Below, in pieces: positions 9,069 through 17,870 of a DNA stretch of 64,000 nucleotides. Under the pieces are notes generated by a model, which searched no databases, was not told the DNA's origin, and saw nothing but the letters and a program-made list of their open reading frames with translations. The first letter of the stretch is position 1, and each line of letters starts with the position of its first letter. The position numbers and the translations under genes were made by a program. Origin of the DNA: Thermoguttaceae bacterium (lineage in GTDB: Bacteria > Planctomycetota > Planctomycetia > Pirellulales > Thermoguttaceae); assembly GCA_025060325.1 (NCBI GenBank), contig JANXBW010000012.1, positions 1-64,000 on the forward strand, written 5' to 3'.

Positions 9069-10124
9069 TTACCGCTCGGCAAAGTACACAAATTGAGGCT
9101 CAAGAAGCCGCTCTTCGCCCGGAGATCGCAGGGCCACCTGAAAGCCTGGCCGAAGAGCAGCCGCTCCCCACGCGCCGGTGGCACTTAGGACAATGATTGC
9201 CGCCTGTTTATTTTCCAGGTTGGAAAAGCTACCGACTATTCGCCGAATTACTTCCGCGGCCGCTTCCTCAGCCGTCGCTCCCCGGCGAAGACATTCCACA
9301 GCCAAAAAGGTGCCGCAAACGCCCATCATCAGTTCGCCATTTCCGGTGGCTACAGCCGCTCCGACGTGCGGATCGACATAGAGTCCGTGGCCCACGATGG
9401 GGGAATCACCCACTCGGCCGGGCAGCTTAAACGCAAGTCCACTTGTGGAACACCCGGCCGCTATCTGACCACTTGAATCTCGTGCTAGTACGCCGATTGT
9501 GTCATGGGGTAAAGCAGCTTGGTGGCCACCAGAGGTTGTTGATAAAGAATCAGCCGGGAGGGCGTCCTCGGTGGGCCCAAGCTCGTCTGTGGGTTGGGGT
9601 TGCCCTTTCGAACCCATGGTCGCGGGAGGGACAAGAGCAGAATGCTCTTTAGAGAGAAAGCTGGCCGGACCGGTCGAAGCCCTCCCGCCCTCCGATTGGT
9701 GTTGTTCTGCGAGCCAGCGGCGCCAAGCAGCCAGTCCACGCGGTGTCCGGAGGTCTTGCTCCTTACATCCAAACTGTCGGGCGAATCGCTCAGCGCCTTC
9801 CCCCACTAAGAGCTTATGCCAGGAGTGTTCCAGCACGAGCCGGGCAAGTTGAATGGGATGGGCAAATTGGCGAACAAAGGCCACCCCGGCGCTTTTCTCC
9901 GGCGAAAGCATCACCGCCGCATCGAGGGAGACCTGGCCGATCGCATCTGGCAGCCCCCCGTAGCCCACGCTAGTGACTTCCGGGTCAGCTTCTACTGCTT
10001 GACAACCAGCGACCACGGCATCAAGGGCGGAGCCCCCTTCTTCCACCAACACCTTCCACGCAGCAGCCGTGGCCTTAGCCCCAAATTTCCAGGTGCCCAG
10101 CACAATCGGTTCCCAGATCCCCAT
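9069..10124 (-). CDS. Glycosylasparaginase-type N-terminal nucleophile hydrolase
   Basis: The 351-residue protein belongs to the asparaginase 2 / N4-(beta-N-acetylglucosaminyl)-L-asparaginase family, made as a precursor that cuts itself before a catalytic Thr. Visible signatures are GGSALDAVVAGCQAVEADP near residue 30, HDTIGVLARD with the predicted nucleophile Thr209, GRVGDSPIVG near 236, and ATGNGELMM near 259. Between about residues 143 and 203 is a Ser/Pro/Gly-rich stretch, probably the flexible linker lost after autocleavage; it is long for the family. No signal peptide is seen. It would hydrolyse the amide of asparagine-linked sugars or a related beta-aspartyl amide. It is last of a minus-strand series after the glycosyltransferase gene, 257 bases away. 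Confidence 0.9.
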   Translation of the reverse strand: MGIWEPIVLGTWKFGAKATAAAWKVLVEEGGSALDAVVAGCQAVEADPEVTSVGYGGLPDAIGQVSLDAAVMLSPEKSAGVAFVRQFAHPIQLARLVLEHSWHKLLVGEGAERFARQFGCKEQDLRTPRGLAAWRRWLAEQHQSEGGRASTGPASFLSKEHSALVPPATMGSKGQPQPTDELGPTEDALPADSLSTTSGGHQAALPHDTIGVLARDSSGQIAAGCSTSGLAFKLPGRVGDSPIVGHGLYVDPHVGAAVATGNGELMMGVCGTFLAVECLRRGATAEEAAAEVIRRIVGSFSNLENKQAAIIVLSATGAWGAAALRPGFQVALRSPGEERLLEPQFVYFAER

Positions 10125-10381
10125 TCGCGAAACCTCTCGTCCACAAGGGCCTGCCGCCCAGAAAAGTCAGCGTCTATCTTTCCGATCCCCTATTTGCTTC
10201 CCAAACAATCTAGAAACAACAGCGCGAAAGTCGATTTGGCGATTCCCCCCGGAAGGCAAAGTCCGGCTTCCAACCTGAGTATATTTTTCCAGGCTTATCC
10301 GCCCCGGTAGGCAGGGGGGCTTCTCAATTAACACCGGCAAGTATCGCACCCATCGTAAGCAAGCTACCGCGGTAGTGTCTG

Positions 10382-11437
10382 CTAGTCCCAGCGCCAGTAC
10401 CGCAGGATGCACCAAACAGCATGTACCGCGTCGCGAAAACGAATTTTTTTGCCTTCGGCGTACGTTCTGCCGAAGTAGCTAATTCCCACTTCGTAAATGC
10501 GGTAACGACGCCGGGCTACTTTGGCGGTCACTTCGATTTCGAAGCCGAAGCCTTCCTCGCGAAGTGTCGGCGCAATTGCCCGGATCACATCCCCCCGAAA
10601 GGCTTTGTAGCAGGTTTCCACATCAGTGAGGTTTAGGTCTGTAAACATGTTGGACAAAGTCGTAATGATCCAATTGGCCACCGCATGCCAAAAGTAGAGC
10701 ACCCGGTGAGGGCCAGCCGGCAGAAAACGAGATCCGTACACCACGTCGGCCACGCCACTAACAATCGGGTGGATAAGTTCCGGGTAATGGACCGGGTCAT
10801 ACTCGAGGTCAGCATCCTGGATGAGCACGACGTCCCCTTTGGCTGCGGTAAGCCCGGTGCGAATGGCCGCCCCTTTGCCCCGATTGTGTTCATGAAACAA
10901 TACGCGAAACCCTGGCCGGGATTGCCAGTGGCTCACAATTTCCCGCGTGCCATCTGTGCTGGCATCATCCACGATAATGATTTCTTTGGGGATCGGCACA
11001 GCCTCTACACGCCGGACAACCTCCTCAATGGTTGCCCGCTCGTTGTAGACCGGAATCACCACGGAAAGCAAAAATCCGGGGGGAAGTTCAACAAGGCCAA
11101 TCATCGGCCCAAAGCGCCGGAGGAAAACTCCCAGTGCCGGAGGGCGATCTCCGGGCCGGAGGGGGGCACCACAAAGCGGACAAGAAAACCCCGGCGCCTT
11201 TTCGCCGCCTTCCACGACTTCCTGGTTCAATCCTGTTGACGTAGACGAAGAAGATCGGTGGTCTGACGAAAAGCTGCAGTTTGTCCCGACGGTGTCCGGG
11301 CTGGAGCTTGACGCAGGACGCCCGGCCGGACCGCCAGGCTCATCCGGAGGCAACTTGCCAGTGTCTTCAGGATCCTCTGAAAGCTCAAAAGCTTTCATGG
11401 CAAGAGAAATCGACAATTCTCCCAAAACTAAATCCAA
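10382..11437 (-). CDS. Family 2 glycosyltransferase with N-terminal zinc-ribbon-like segment
   Basis: From about residue 122 this is a GT-A family 2 transferase of the polyprenyl-phosphate mannose/glucose synthase type: [43 protein letters not shown], the metal-binding DADLEYDP, and [11 protein letters not shown]. No C-terminal transmembrane pair is present, so it is likely soluble or peripheral and would charge a lipid phosphate with a sugar. The first ~120 residues are unusual: an acidic, Ser-rich region and a single knuckle [12 protein letters not shown] with no second Cys pair. The start is uncertain; the TTG at 11437 and the ATG at 11398 (14 residues later) are both possible and neither has a good Shine-Dalgarno. 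It sits between coaD and the asparaginase on one strand. Confidence 0.88.
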   Translation of the reverse strand: MDLVLGELSISLAMKAFELSEDPEDTGKLPPDEPGGPAGRPASSSSPDTVGTNCSFSSDHRSSSSTSTGLNQEVVEGGEKAPGFSCPLCGAPLRPGDRPPALGVFLRRFGPMIGLVELPPGFLLSVVIPVYNERATIEEVVRRVEAVPIPKEIIIVDDASTDGTREIVSHWQSRPGFRVLFHEHNRGKGAAIRTGLTAAKGDVVLIQDADLEYDPVHYPELIHPIVSGVADVVYGSRFLPAGPHRVLYFWHAVANWIITTLSNMFTDLNLTDVETCYKAFRGDVIRAIAPTLREEGFGFEIEVTAKVARRRYRIYEVGISYFGRTYAEGKKIRFRDAVHAVWCILRYWRWD

Positions 11438-11689
11438 CCTCGTAGGTGCACCCAGCCTAAGCCTTTAGGATTGCCGACCAGTGACCCTGCCGCGGCGATT
11501 TCGCGTAAATCCGCTGGCTCAACTTGTCCCGCCTCTTACCCTGGGAAAAGTCAACGGCGATTGTTTTGTAGACACCTCGCTACGTGTGCCCCCAAAAGGG
11601 TAAGAGTGATCATTTGGCTTGCAAGATTGCCCCTGGGAGAAACAGCTCACCTGAATGCGAGTTGTTGACCTCAAAAGGGGCAATCCGCC

Positions 11690-12307
11690 TTACCGTGCCT
11701 GGGCGCTTAGCTCGACGGCTTGCGGAAAAAGTTCGCGGGTCTTGGCGGTAATTTCCCAGGGGAACGGCTTACCGGCGAACTTGGCCAACACGGCAGTTAC
11801 TACCTCCGGCGGCAGGAAGCGTGCTAACTCGCGTTCGCCGGCGACCGAGGCAATCTGCTTAATTAGCGAGCTTGACACATGAGCCAACTCACCGTCGGCT
11901 ACCATGAATAGGGTTTCCACCTCCGGGGCAAGCCGGCGATTAGCCATCATCATCGTCAGCTCAGCCTGGATATCCGTAATCGGCCGAACGCCGCGGATCA
12001 TAATCTGTGCCCCGCACCGCTTAACGAATTCCACCGCCAACCCGGTGAAGGTCCGGATTTCAATGTTGGGCAGATGCCGGGTGGAAACGCGGATTAATTC
12101 CACCCGTTCCTCCGGCGTAAACATCGGTGTTTTTTCAATGTTGACACCAACACCGACGATCAACTTCTCAAAGAGCCGGCTGGCACGTTCCATCACGTTT
12201 AAATGCCCGAGGGTAATCGGGTCAAATGATCCCGGATAGACGGCCAGCCCCGCTTTAGCGGGAATGATCCGCTCCGCATCGCAGTGCTTTAGGTCATGAT
12301 CTGCCAT
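11690..12307 (-). CDS. coaD: Pantetheine-phosphate adenylyltransferase
   Basis: CoaD transfers AMP from ATP to 4'-phosphopantetheine, the fourth step of coenzyme A synthesis, in the cytoplasm. The nucleotidyltransferase motif GSFDPITLGHLNVMERA lies near residue 26, RGVRPITDIQAELTMMMANR in the middle matches the pantetheine-binding part, and HVSSSLIKQIA is the C-terminal ATP-binding motif. At 205 residues from the ATG at 12307 (MADHD) it is ~40 residues longer than typical CoaD because of a short N-terminal extension and a C-terminal tail after the SSSLIK helix. The longer ORF start at 12349 adds 14 residues with no family similarity. It follows the aminotransferase gene on the minus strand after 210 bases. 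Confidence 0.95.
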   Translation of the reverse strand: MADHDLKHCDAERIIPAKAGLAVYPGSFDPITLGHLNVMERASRLFEKLIVGVGVNIEKTPMFTPEERVELIRVSTRHLPNIEIRTFTGLAVEFVKRCGAQIMIRGVRPITDIQAELTMMMANRRLAPEVETLFMVADGELAHVSSSLIKQIASVAGERELARFLPPEVVTAVLAKFAGKPFPWEITAKTRELFPQAVELSAQAR

Positions 12308-12517
12308 TGGTGTCAATCCGTTGCTGCCTTGGTGCAAATAGAAAGCCACCGATTTGCCGCCGAAAACAACCTGTTAGTTTTTCGTCCTCCTTTGTGGGAT
12401 AGAAAGAAAATAAACGTTCTTGGTATCTTGCCATTCTTTGATTGCCGCTGATCGGCTCGCTTCTTGAAGTGCGGGATCCTTGGCGACAATCATCACTCGG
12501 AATTCTCTCTTACCCTT

Positions 12518-13669
12518 TCAACCAGCAAGGGAACTTTTGATCACTTCGCACAGCCGATCCAGATCTTCCTCGTTATTGTATGCGTGCGGACTGATTCTTA
12601 GCCGGCCTGCTCGCACGCTTACGACAACACCAGCTTGGCGACATCGCTCCTTCAGCATGACCGGGTCAACGCCAGGAACTTCAAAAGCCACGATGCCACT
12701 CTTGGCCTTGGCGGAACGGTCCGACACGATGGAGGCTCCCAGCGACTTCAAGCGTTCGCAAGCGATGTCGGTCAGATGGAGGACCCGCTCGGCGACCCTG
12801 GCGACGCCGTATTCAAGAAGGAGGCGAAGGCTTTCCCCTAGGCCGATGAAACCTACCGCATTATGGGAGCCGCCCTCAAACCGGGCCGCCGAAGGTTTTA
12901 GCTCCAGCGCAATCCGAGAAAAGTCCTGGGCATGAACGACGCTGTGCCAGCCTACCCCGATGGGCCGCAAGCGGTCCAAGTGTTCTCGCCGGACATAAAA
13001 GACCCCGGCCCCTTCCGGCCCAAGGAGCCATTTATGACCATCGGCGGCAAGGAAATCGACCGGTTCATGCTCAACATTTAAGGGGAAAACCCCCAGGCCT
13101 TGGATTGCATCCACGCATAAAAGTGCCCCAACTTCCCGAGCAATCTGACACGCCTCTGCCAGATCAATCCGGTAGCCGTCGGAATACTGGACCCAGCTAA
13201 TGGCTACTAAGCGGGTCTTGCGGTCGCAGGCCTCCCGAAGGAGCTCAAGCAGGGATTTGCCCGGCTGGGGCAGAATCCGCCGTACCTCCACGCCTTGGGC
13301 CGCCAGGGTCATCCACGGGTATTGATTGGTGGGAAACTCGTGTCCCGGAAAGACCACGTTGTCTCCCGGGCGCCAATCCAGTCCAAGTGCTACTATGTTG
13401 ATTCCGTAAGTGGTGTTGGGGACGAGGGCTACCTCCTCCCCATGGCAGCCGATCAGCTGGGCAGCTCTTTGGCGGCACTGCCGAAGCGCTTCGTACCATT
13501 GCGGGCAGGAAAGCTCACCCTCTTCGGCCGCCTGAGTGGCCCAGCGCTGCACGGCCTGGGCGGCCGAACCTGGGATCGGAGCCACAGCGGCGTGGTCCAG
13601 GTAAGCCCAACGCTGGGCCACAGGCATCTGCCGCCGAAATTTTTCCCACCAAGCTTCAGTGACCGTCAC
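12518..13669 (-). CDS. Class V PLP aminotransferase, cysteine-desulfurase-like without the catalytic Cys
   Basis: The 383-residue protein has the fold-type I layout of SufS/isopenicillin-N-epimerase relatives: WAYLDHAAVAPIP at the N-terminus, NTTYGINIVALGL, FPGHEFPTN, a cofactor Asp in LLCVDAIQGLG, and the Schiff-base Lys213 in ADGHKWLLGPEG. The C-terminal region (SVRAGRLRISPHAYNNEEDLDRL) has the phosphate-binding Arg but no Cys in the loop that carries the active-site Cys of SufS, so sulfur transfer from cysteine is unlikely. A C-S lyase, epimerase or selenocysteine-lyase-like reaction is possible, substrate unknown. No signal peptide. It is first of the minus-strand group that continues with coaD. 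Confidence 0.88.
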   Translation of the reverse strand: MTVTEAWWEKFRRQMPVAQRWAYLDHAAVAPIPGSAAQAVQRWATQAAEEGELSCPQWYEALRQCRQRAAQLIGCHGEEVALVPNTTYGINIVALGLDWRPGDNVVFPGHEFPTNQYPWMTLAAQGVEVRRILPQPGKSLLELLREACDRKTRLVAISWVQYSDGYRIDLAEACQIAREVGALLCVDAIQGLGVFPLNVEHEPVDFLAADGHKWLLGPEGAGVFYVRREHLDRLRPIGVGWHSVVHAQDFSRIALELKPSAARFEGGSHNAVGFIGLGESLRLLLEYGVARVAERVLHLTDIACERLKSLGASIVSDRSAKAKSGIVAFEVPGVDPVMLKERCRQAGVVVSVRAGRLRISPHAYNNEEDLDRLCEVIKSSLAG

Positions 13670-14151
13670 GAGCTACCCAAGGTATCCAAAGACTCTCGGC
13701 TTGCCTGGAGCATCCACTGCCCGGCACGTGCGGCAAAAAAGAAACAAGCTAAGTAGGCGCTATGGGATCGCATGGGCATGCGACCAAAGCAGGCTCTCTA
13801 AAGCCCCAGGGCGGTTTCGGTCGCTCTTCCTCCGCGGTTTGGGCGAAATCAGCAACCATCCGCTCGCTGATTGCCTAGCCACCCTGTGCCAGATGGCGGC
13901 CGCTAGGATCTAAAAATTGCCGAATTATACTTTCGAAAGCAGATCCCAGAGACCGGATAGGCCCTGCTCAGGCGATTGAACCGGAAAAAGGGCCGGACAG
14001 TGGGGGCTCTGATTTTGCCGCCCACTACACTCGTGAGTTGTTCGGTCACACTCGGGTTCTTGGCTGAAAATTGTGCGGGGTTTTCCATCCGAGTTACGCA
14101 AGCACCGTGCGATTCCTTCACTGGTAAGGCCAACTATCGACCTGGGAGACC
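13670..14151. other. Divergent spacer
   Basis: This lies between the aminotransferase gene (minus) and a small membrane protein gene (plus). The only notable signal is the promoter-like site at 13924-13939; the ORFs in it are overlapping shadows. Confidence 0.5.
13924..13939. promoter_or_regulatory. TATAAT box next to a 10-bp palindrome
   Basis: On the minus strand TATAAT (13924-13929) is immediately preceded by the perfect palindrome CTTTCGAAAG (13930-13939). On the plus strand the same bases give TATACT. It lies in a divergent spacer, so either gene could use it, but no -35 hexamer is convincing. Confidence 0.3.
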
Positions 14152-14352
14152 ATGGCTGTCGGGATTGCATCTATGGGGAAGGGCCTCTGCATCTTCGGTC
14201 TGGTGACCGCTGTGCTTCTACTGGTCTTGTTCGGGCTCGATATTGCTACGGGACTCTTCCGAATCGGCAATATCGTTGTGGACATCATGTTCATCATCTG
14301 CGCTGCCATAGTGGGCTATTTAAGTTGGTCGGCGTTGCGCGAGCAGTGGTAG
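14152..14352 (+). CDS. Small two-helix membrane protein, function unknown
   Basis: The 66-residue ORF has two hydrophobic helices, LCIFGLVTAVLLLVLFGLDI and VVDIMFIICAAIVGYLSWSAL, separated by a short polar loop (TGLFRIGN), and ends in a basic/aromatic tail. Its ATG is preceded by GGGAG at a normal distance, and composition is membrane-protein-like, unlike the Arg/Pro-rich shadow ORFs around it. I do not recognise the family. It stands alone, divergent from the aminotransferase gene. Reality as a gene is likely; function cannot be inferred. Confidence 0.6.
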   Translation: MAVGIASMGKGLCIFGLVTAVLLLVLFGLDIATGLFRIGNIVVDIMFIICAAIVGYLSWSALREQW

Positions 14353-14485
14353 GTTTTCGGGAATCGGCGGGCGGCAGACCGAGAACAAAACTTCTCTTTG
14401 GAATCGAAAGGGCAAAATTTCCCGGGACCTAGCAGACTGTGACCCGTCGCCAACCTACAGATCAGACCCGCATAAATCTCAACTG

Positions 14486-14899
14486 TCACCCGGGACAACA
14501 AGCCGCCACGCAAGGTGCATCGACTGCTCGGACTGGATTCGGGATAAGACACAAAAACCGAAGAACCCCGGCCCCTTCGTTGCGGAATTGGTGGATGACG
14601 CCGGCAGGAACAAACACGACACTACCCGGTCGCAAGGGATAACGGCAGTCACCGATTTGGACGGTACCCTCTCCCTCCAAAATGTACACCTCGTGTTCGT
14701 AGCCATGAGAATGAAGCGGTGTATGACCGCCGGCGGCCACTTCGAACTGTCGCATCGTGAAGTTGGGCGCGCCGTCTTCTTGCCCCACTAAAACCCGCAG
14801 TTGACAACCCACTGCCCCTTCCATGTCCACCGGCCGAAGGGGCACGTCCTCAAAGTGAACCACTTTCACGCCTGTCGTACCTCTTTGGAAAACGGGCAA
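14486..14899 (-). CDS. Single-domain cupin
   Basis: The 137-residue protein is one small beta-barrel cupin. Motif 1 is GGHTPLHSHGYEHEVYILEGEG, giving two His and one Glu as metal ligands, and motif 2 is RPGSVVFVPAGVIHQFRNEG with the fourth His. Such proteins bind Fe, Mn, Zn or Ni and act as dioxygenases, isomerases or sensors; the reaction cannot be told from the sequence. The tail ends in an odd Cys-rich ACCPG. It begins 49 bases after the cytochrome b/c stop on the same strand and may be co-transcribed with the respiratory genes, although a direct link is not obvious. The start could also be a GTG 10 residues later. Confidence 0.88.
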   Translation of the reverse strand: MPVFQRGTTGVKVVHFEDVPLRPVDMEGAVGCQLRVLVGQEDGAPNFTMRQFEVAAGGHTPLHSHGYEHEVYILEGEGTVQIGDCRYPLRPGSVVFVPAGVIHQFRNEGAGVLRFLCLIPNPVRAVDAPCVAACCPG

Positions 14900-14948
14900 T
14901 GATTGCGACGAACGTCTCTAGCACAGCTTGGCCGGCTTTTGCCGCCCC

Positions 14949-17678
14949 TTATTGAGCGGAGGTAGCTGACTTCTTTACCGACCGCCGGAGCCAGTCCACA
15001 AGAACGTCCAGCTCTTCTTCCGTCAACAGGTTTTTGGCGCTATCCTCAGGAAAGGCCCGATAGGAAGGCATCCCGTCATTTCGGGTACCGTAGAATCGTT
15101 CATGCGCCGGGTTGGCCAAGATTGCCTTCGTCCACTGACGGGAAGCGTATCCGGTCAAATCTGGTCCGGTCCCGCCGCCCTTCCCGTAGAAAGAATGGCA
15201 ATCGGTGCACGTGAAATCCTCAAAAAGCTGGAGGATTTCTTCGTCGATCTGGTCTTTGGCTAAGGGGGCATCCCGGGCTGCCTCAGCCGCCAAAGCATCG
15301 ATGAGCTTGTCGAAACTTTCTTTGCCAACCTCGACGATTAGCTCCGGCAAAGAGGTGCGGACAAACTTCACCATCGAACCGGAGGCAAAAGCCGTCGCCC
15401 CGAAGTACCGCGGTGTGGCCACTAACTTCCGGTCGAACCAACCGGCGATCCACTCCCGTGTTCCGTAGTTGCCGAGGTCGGCTCCGGCCGGCTTAAAAGC
15501 CACGATGTCCGCCTCACCTGCCACGCCCGTCATGCTGTGGCATAGGGCGCAAAGCTCCTTTTGATAGAGCCATCGGGCCCGACCGGCCGGAGAATCTCCC
15601 GGGGGAACCTCTGCAGGTCGCTTCCCCTCCCATAGACCGGCCACAAAAAGGAATGGCTCGCGAACCGGCGGCGCTTGTCCCCGCTCAACCCATTCCCCAA
15701 GCAGGAATCGCGACAAGACCGCAACGTCATCCCCTTGTAAACGATTTTCGCCCGGGTCAGTGGCACTTAGCCAATAGCTGGGCATCCGGTCGTTGCGGGG
15801 ACCATAGAATAGCCCATTGGTCGGATCCGCGATGATCCCGATAAGCCACGCGTACGAGCCGTAGCCATCCAACGTTGGCGTGAATCCTACCGGTCCTACC
15901 CCTTCGTATTGGTGGCACTGAGTGCAATGCTCCCGAATTAGCTGCCGCCCTTTGGCAACAACTTCGTTTCCGGGGCCGGTAGCAAAAGATCTGCCCTTTG
16001 CCTCAGCTGCTAACGCCTCGATGATAGCCTGCTTTTCCTCTTGAGGTAGCTTGCTCCAGCGTCCCTCGACATACCGGACCATGGCGCTAGCGGCAAAGCG
16101 AGTGTTGCCGAAGTATTCTGGCCCGGCGACTCGCTTGGGATCAAAAAGCCCCTCAAGCCAATTCTTGCTCGCCACACCATAAAGCTGCGGAGCCGAGGGC
16201 TGTTCCGCCCGAATCGCCAACTCCTGTGGACCGGGATAATCGTGGCAGATGGCACAATGTGTCTGGAAGAGTTTCTTGCCCCGAGTCTTAGGATCGCGAT
16301 AAAGGAGGCTTAATGCTCCTTCCGGGGGAATCCCCCCGCCGGCCAGCGCAAGGATCTTCGCCCGGGAGGCCATCTCGTTTGCTTCGGCCACCGCCTCCTG
16401 AAAGTGTTTATTCGTAGCATCATGCCAGTACGAAGCTGCCGATAGCCCCACTAGCGCCACCGTCACCAGTGACACCAGCACAATGTTCACGAGGTGGCCG
16501 CCGCGGACCAGGGCGATAAACGGCATCGCCAGGAAGAACAACCCAGCCAAACCCGGTAGCACGAAAATGGGAACAATCTTCCAGGAAACCCCCAGACCAA
16601 AGATCGACCCACCGGGAAACATATTGGCCAGTTGATAAAGTCCGCGGAAGCTCCATTCCGGCCGGGCCGCAGAATAAAACGCAGCAGGATCTGGATCCGC
16701 CGGGGCAAGAAGTCGTGCGCCGTAATCGCCCCACTGTCCGCCGACGCCGCCCTCGGGCTTTTTCCACGGATGAAAGACGAGAACCAAAATAATCGCCATT
16801 AACACCAACCACACGAGCGCATTGCGCCAAAACTGACCGGGCCAATAAGGTTCGTCCGCGTAAATGACAGATCGGTCGGCCGGTGATGGGCCTACAAGCC
16901 TGCCGGTTTTCCAAAAACCGCGCAGGTAAGCACACACTGCACACTGCGGCAGGGGGCTGGAGCTAATCCTCTCGGCCCGGCGCAAAAGCAGAAGATGACA
17001 AATCAGCACCAGGAGAAGGCCGCCGGCCATCGCCCCCACATGGAGGGTGAAAAACCGCGTCAGCGTATGATGTCCAAAACTTGGTCCACCAGCCGCCAAC
17101 CGAAAGAGATCGTCACCGATGCCCGGAATGAGTGTCAAAAACCCCACGCGGACCTGAGTGGCGGAAAAACCGTTGATGTCCCAACTCAATAGGTCGCCAG
17201 TCAAGCATCCTCCAAGCCCAAGAACCAGAAGAAGGAGCGCCGTCCACCACACCCATTCCCGCGGAGGTCGGTAGCCCCCGGAAAACACCAAATGGAGGAG
17301 GTAAAGGCCGGCCACGGCCACCAGAAGCTGGGCCGAGTAATGATGGATACCCCGCACTAACCACCCGCCGGGGAGTTGATACTGGATGTAAAAAACACTC
17401 TCCCAGGCCGTTTGCGCACTGGGGCTATAGTGCATCCACAAGATGGCGCCGGTTACCACTTGGAGGATCGCCAAAAACAAAAGAGCGCTTGGCCAAACAC
17501 GACACCAACTTACACCCCCTGGCAGGAGTCGCCCGCTGGCCCGGCCGACGCAGCTTACCAGACCGGTGCGATCTTCCAGCCAATTACCCACACCCGTAAG
17601 AATCTGGCTCACTCGGCATTGACTTAGCTGACGTTCACTAGCCGAGGTATTCTCGGGAACAGCGGATTCCATCGACAT
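14949..17678 (-). CDS. Cytochrome b fused to a tetraheme cytochrome c region
   Basis: This 909-residue protein joins the membrane core of a Rieske/cytochrome b complex to a c-type cytochrome tail. Residues ~62-235 are the four-helix cytochrome b part: GIHHYSAQLL in helix B and TLHVGAMAGG...ICHLLL in helix D. Further transmembrane helices at ~285-302, 368-390 and 396-415 correspond to the subunit IV part. After these come four heme-attachment sites: CAICH (475), CTQCH (585), CALCH (710) and CTDCH (824), arranged as two similar halves each with GP.YFG...F/GTRNDGMPSY repeats. It would oxidise quinol and pass electrons to periplasmic acceptors. In helix B the usual second heme-b His position is Tyr126, with His129 three residues later. 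The gene follows the Rieske gene and precedes the cupin. Confidence 0.93.
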   Translation of the reverse strand: MSMESAVPENTSASERQLSQCRVSQILTGVGNWLEDRTGLVSCVGRASGRLLPGGVSWCRVWPSALLFLAILQVVTGAILWMHYSPSAQTAWESVFYIQYQLPGGWLVRGIHHYSAQLLVAVAGLYLLHLVFSGGYRPPREWVWWTALLLLVLGLGGCLTGDLLSWDINGFSATQVRVGFLTLIPGIGDDLFRLAAGGPSFGHHTLTRFFTLHVGAMAGGLLLVLICHLLLLRRAERISSSPLPQCAVCAYLRGFWKTGRLVGPSPADRSVIYADEPYWPGQFWRNALVWLVLMAIILVLVFHPWKKPEGGVGGQWGDYGARLLAPADPDPAAFYSAARPEWSFRGLYQLANMFPGGSIFGLGVSWKIVPIFVLPGLAGLFFLAMPFIALVRGGHLVNIVLVSLVTVALVGLSAASYWHDATNKHFQEAVAEANEMASRAKILALAGGGIPPEGALSLLYRDPKTRGKKLFQTHCAICHDYPGPQELAIRAEQPSAPQLYGVASKNWLEGLFDPKRVAGPEYFGNTRFAASAMVRYVEGRWSKLPQEEKQAIIEALAAEAKGRSFATGPGNEVVAKGRQLIREHCTQCHQYEGVGPVGFTPTLDGYGSYAWLIGIIADPTNGLFYGPRNDRMPSYWLSATDPGENRLQGDDVAVLSRFLLGEWVERGQAPPVREPFLFVAGLWEGKRPAEVPPGDSPAGRARWLYQKELCALCHSMTGVAGEADIVAFKPAGADLGNYGTREWIAGWFDRKLVATPRYFGATAFASGSMVKFVRTSLPELIVEVGKESFDKLIDALAAEAARDAPLAKDQIDEEILQLFEDFTCTDCHSFYGKGGGTGPDLTGYASRQWTKAILANPAHERFYGTRNDGMPSYRAFPEDSAKNLLTEEELDVLVDWLRRSVKKSATSAQ

Positions 17679-17870
17679 TGACCCTAACTGCCCAAGTTCA
17701 TCACAAAGCGGCGCGCGTTACCTTCCGAAAAAACCCATTGACAAAACGGATAACGAAGCCTTCGGAACCTTTCCGGCTTAGAAAAATCGGTTTCCGTTGA
17801 CGGACTCGATATAGATAAAAGCGGCTGACACCCCATCCTCTTCGGCTAATCCCAGTCGTTACCCCGGTGA

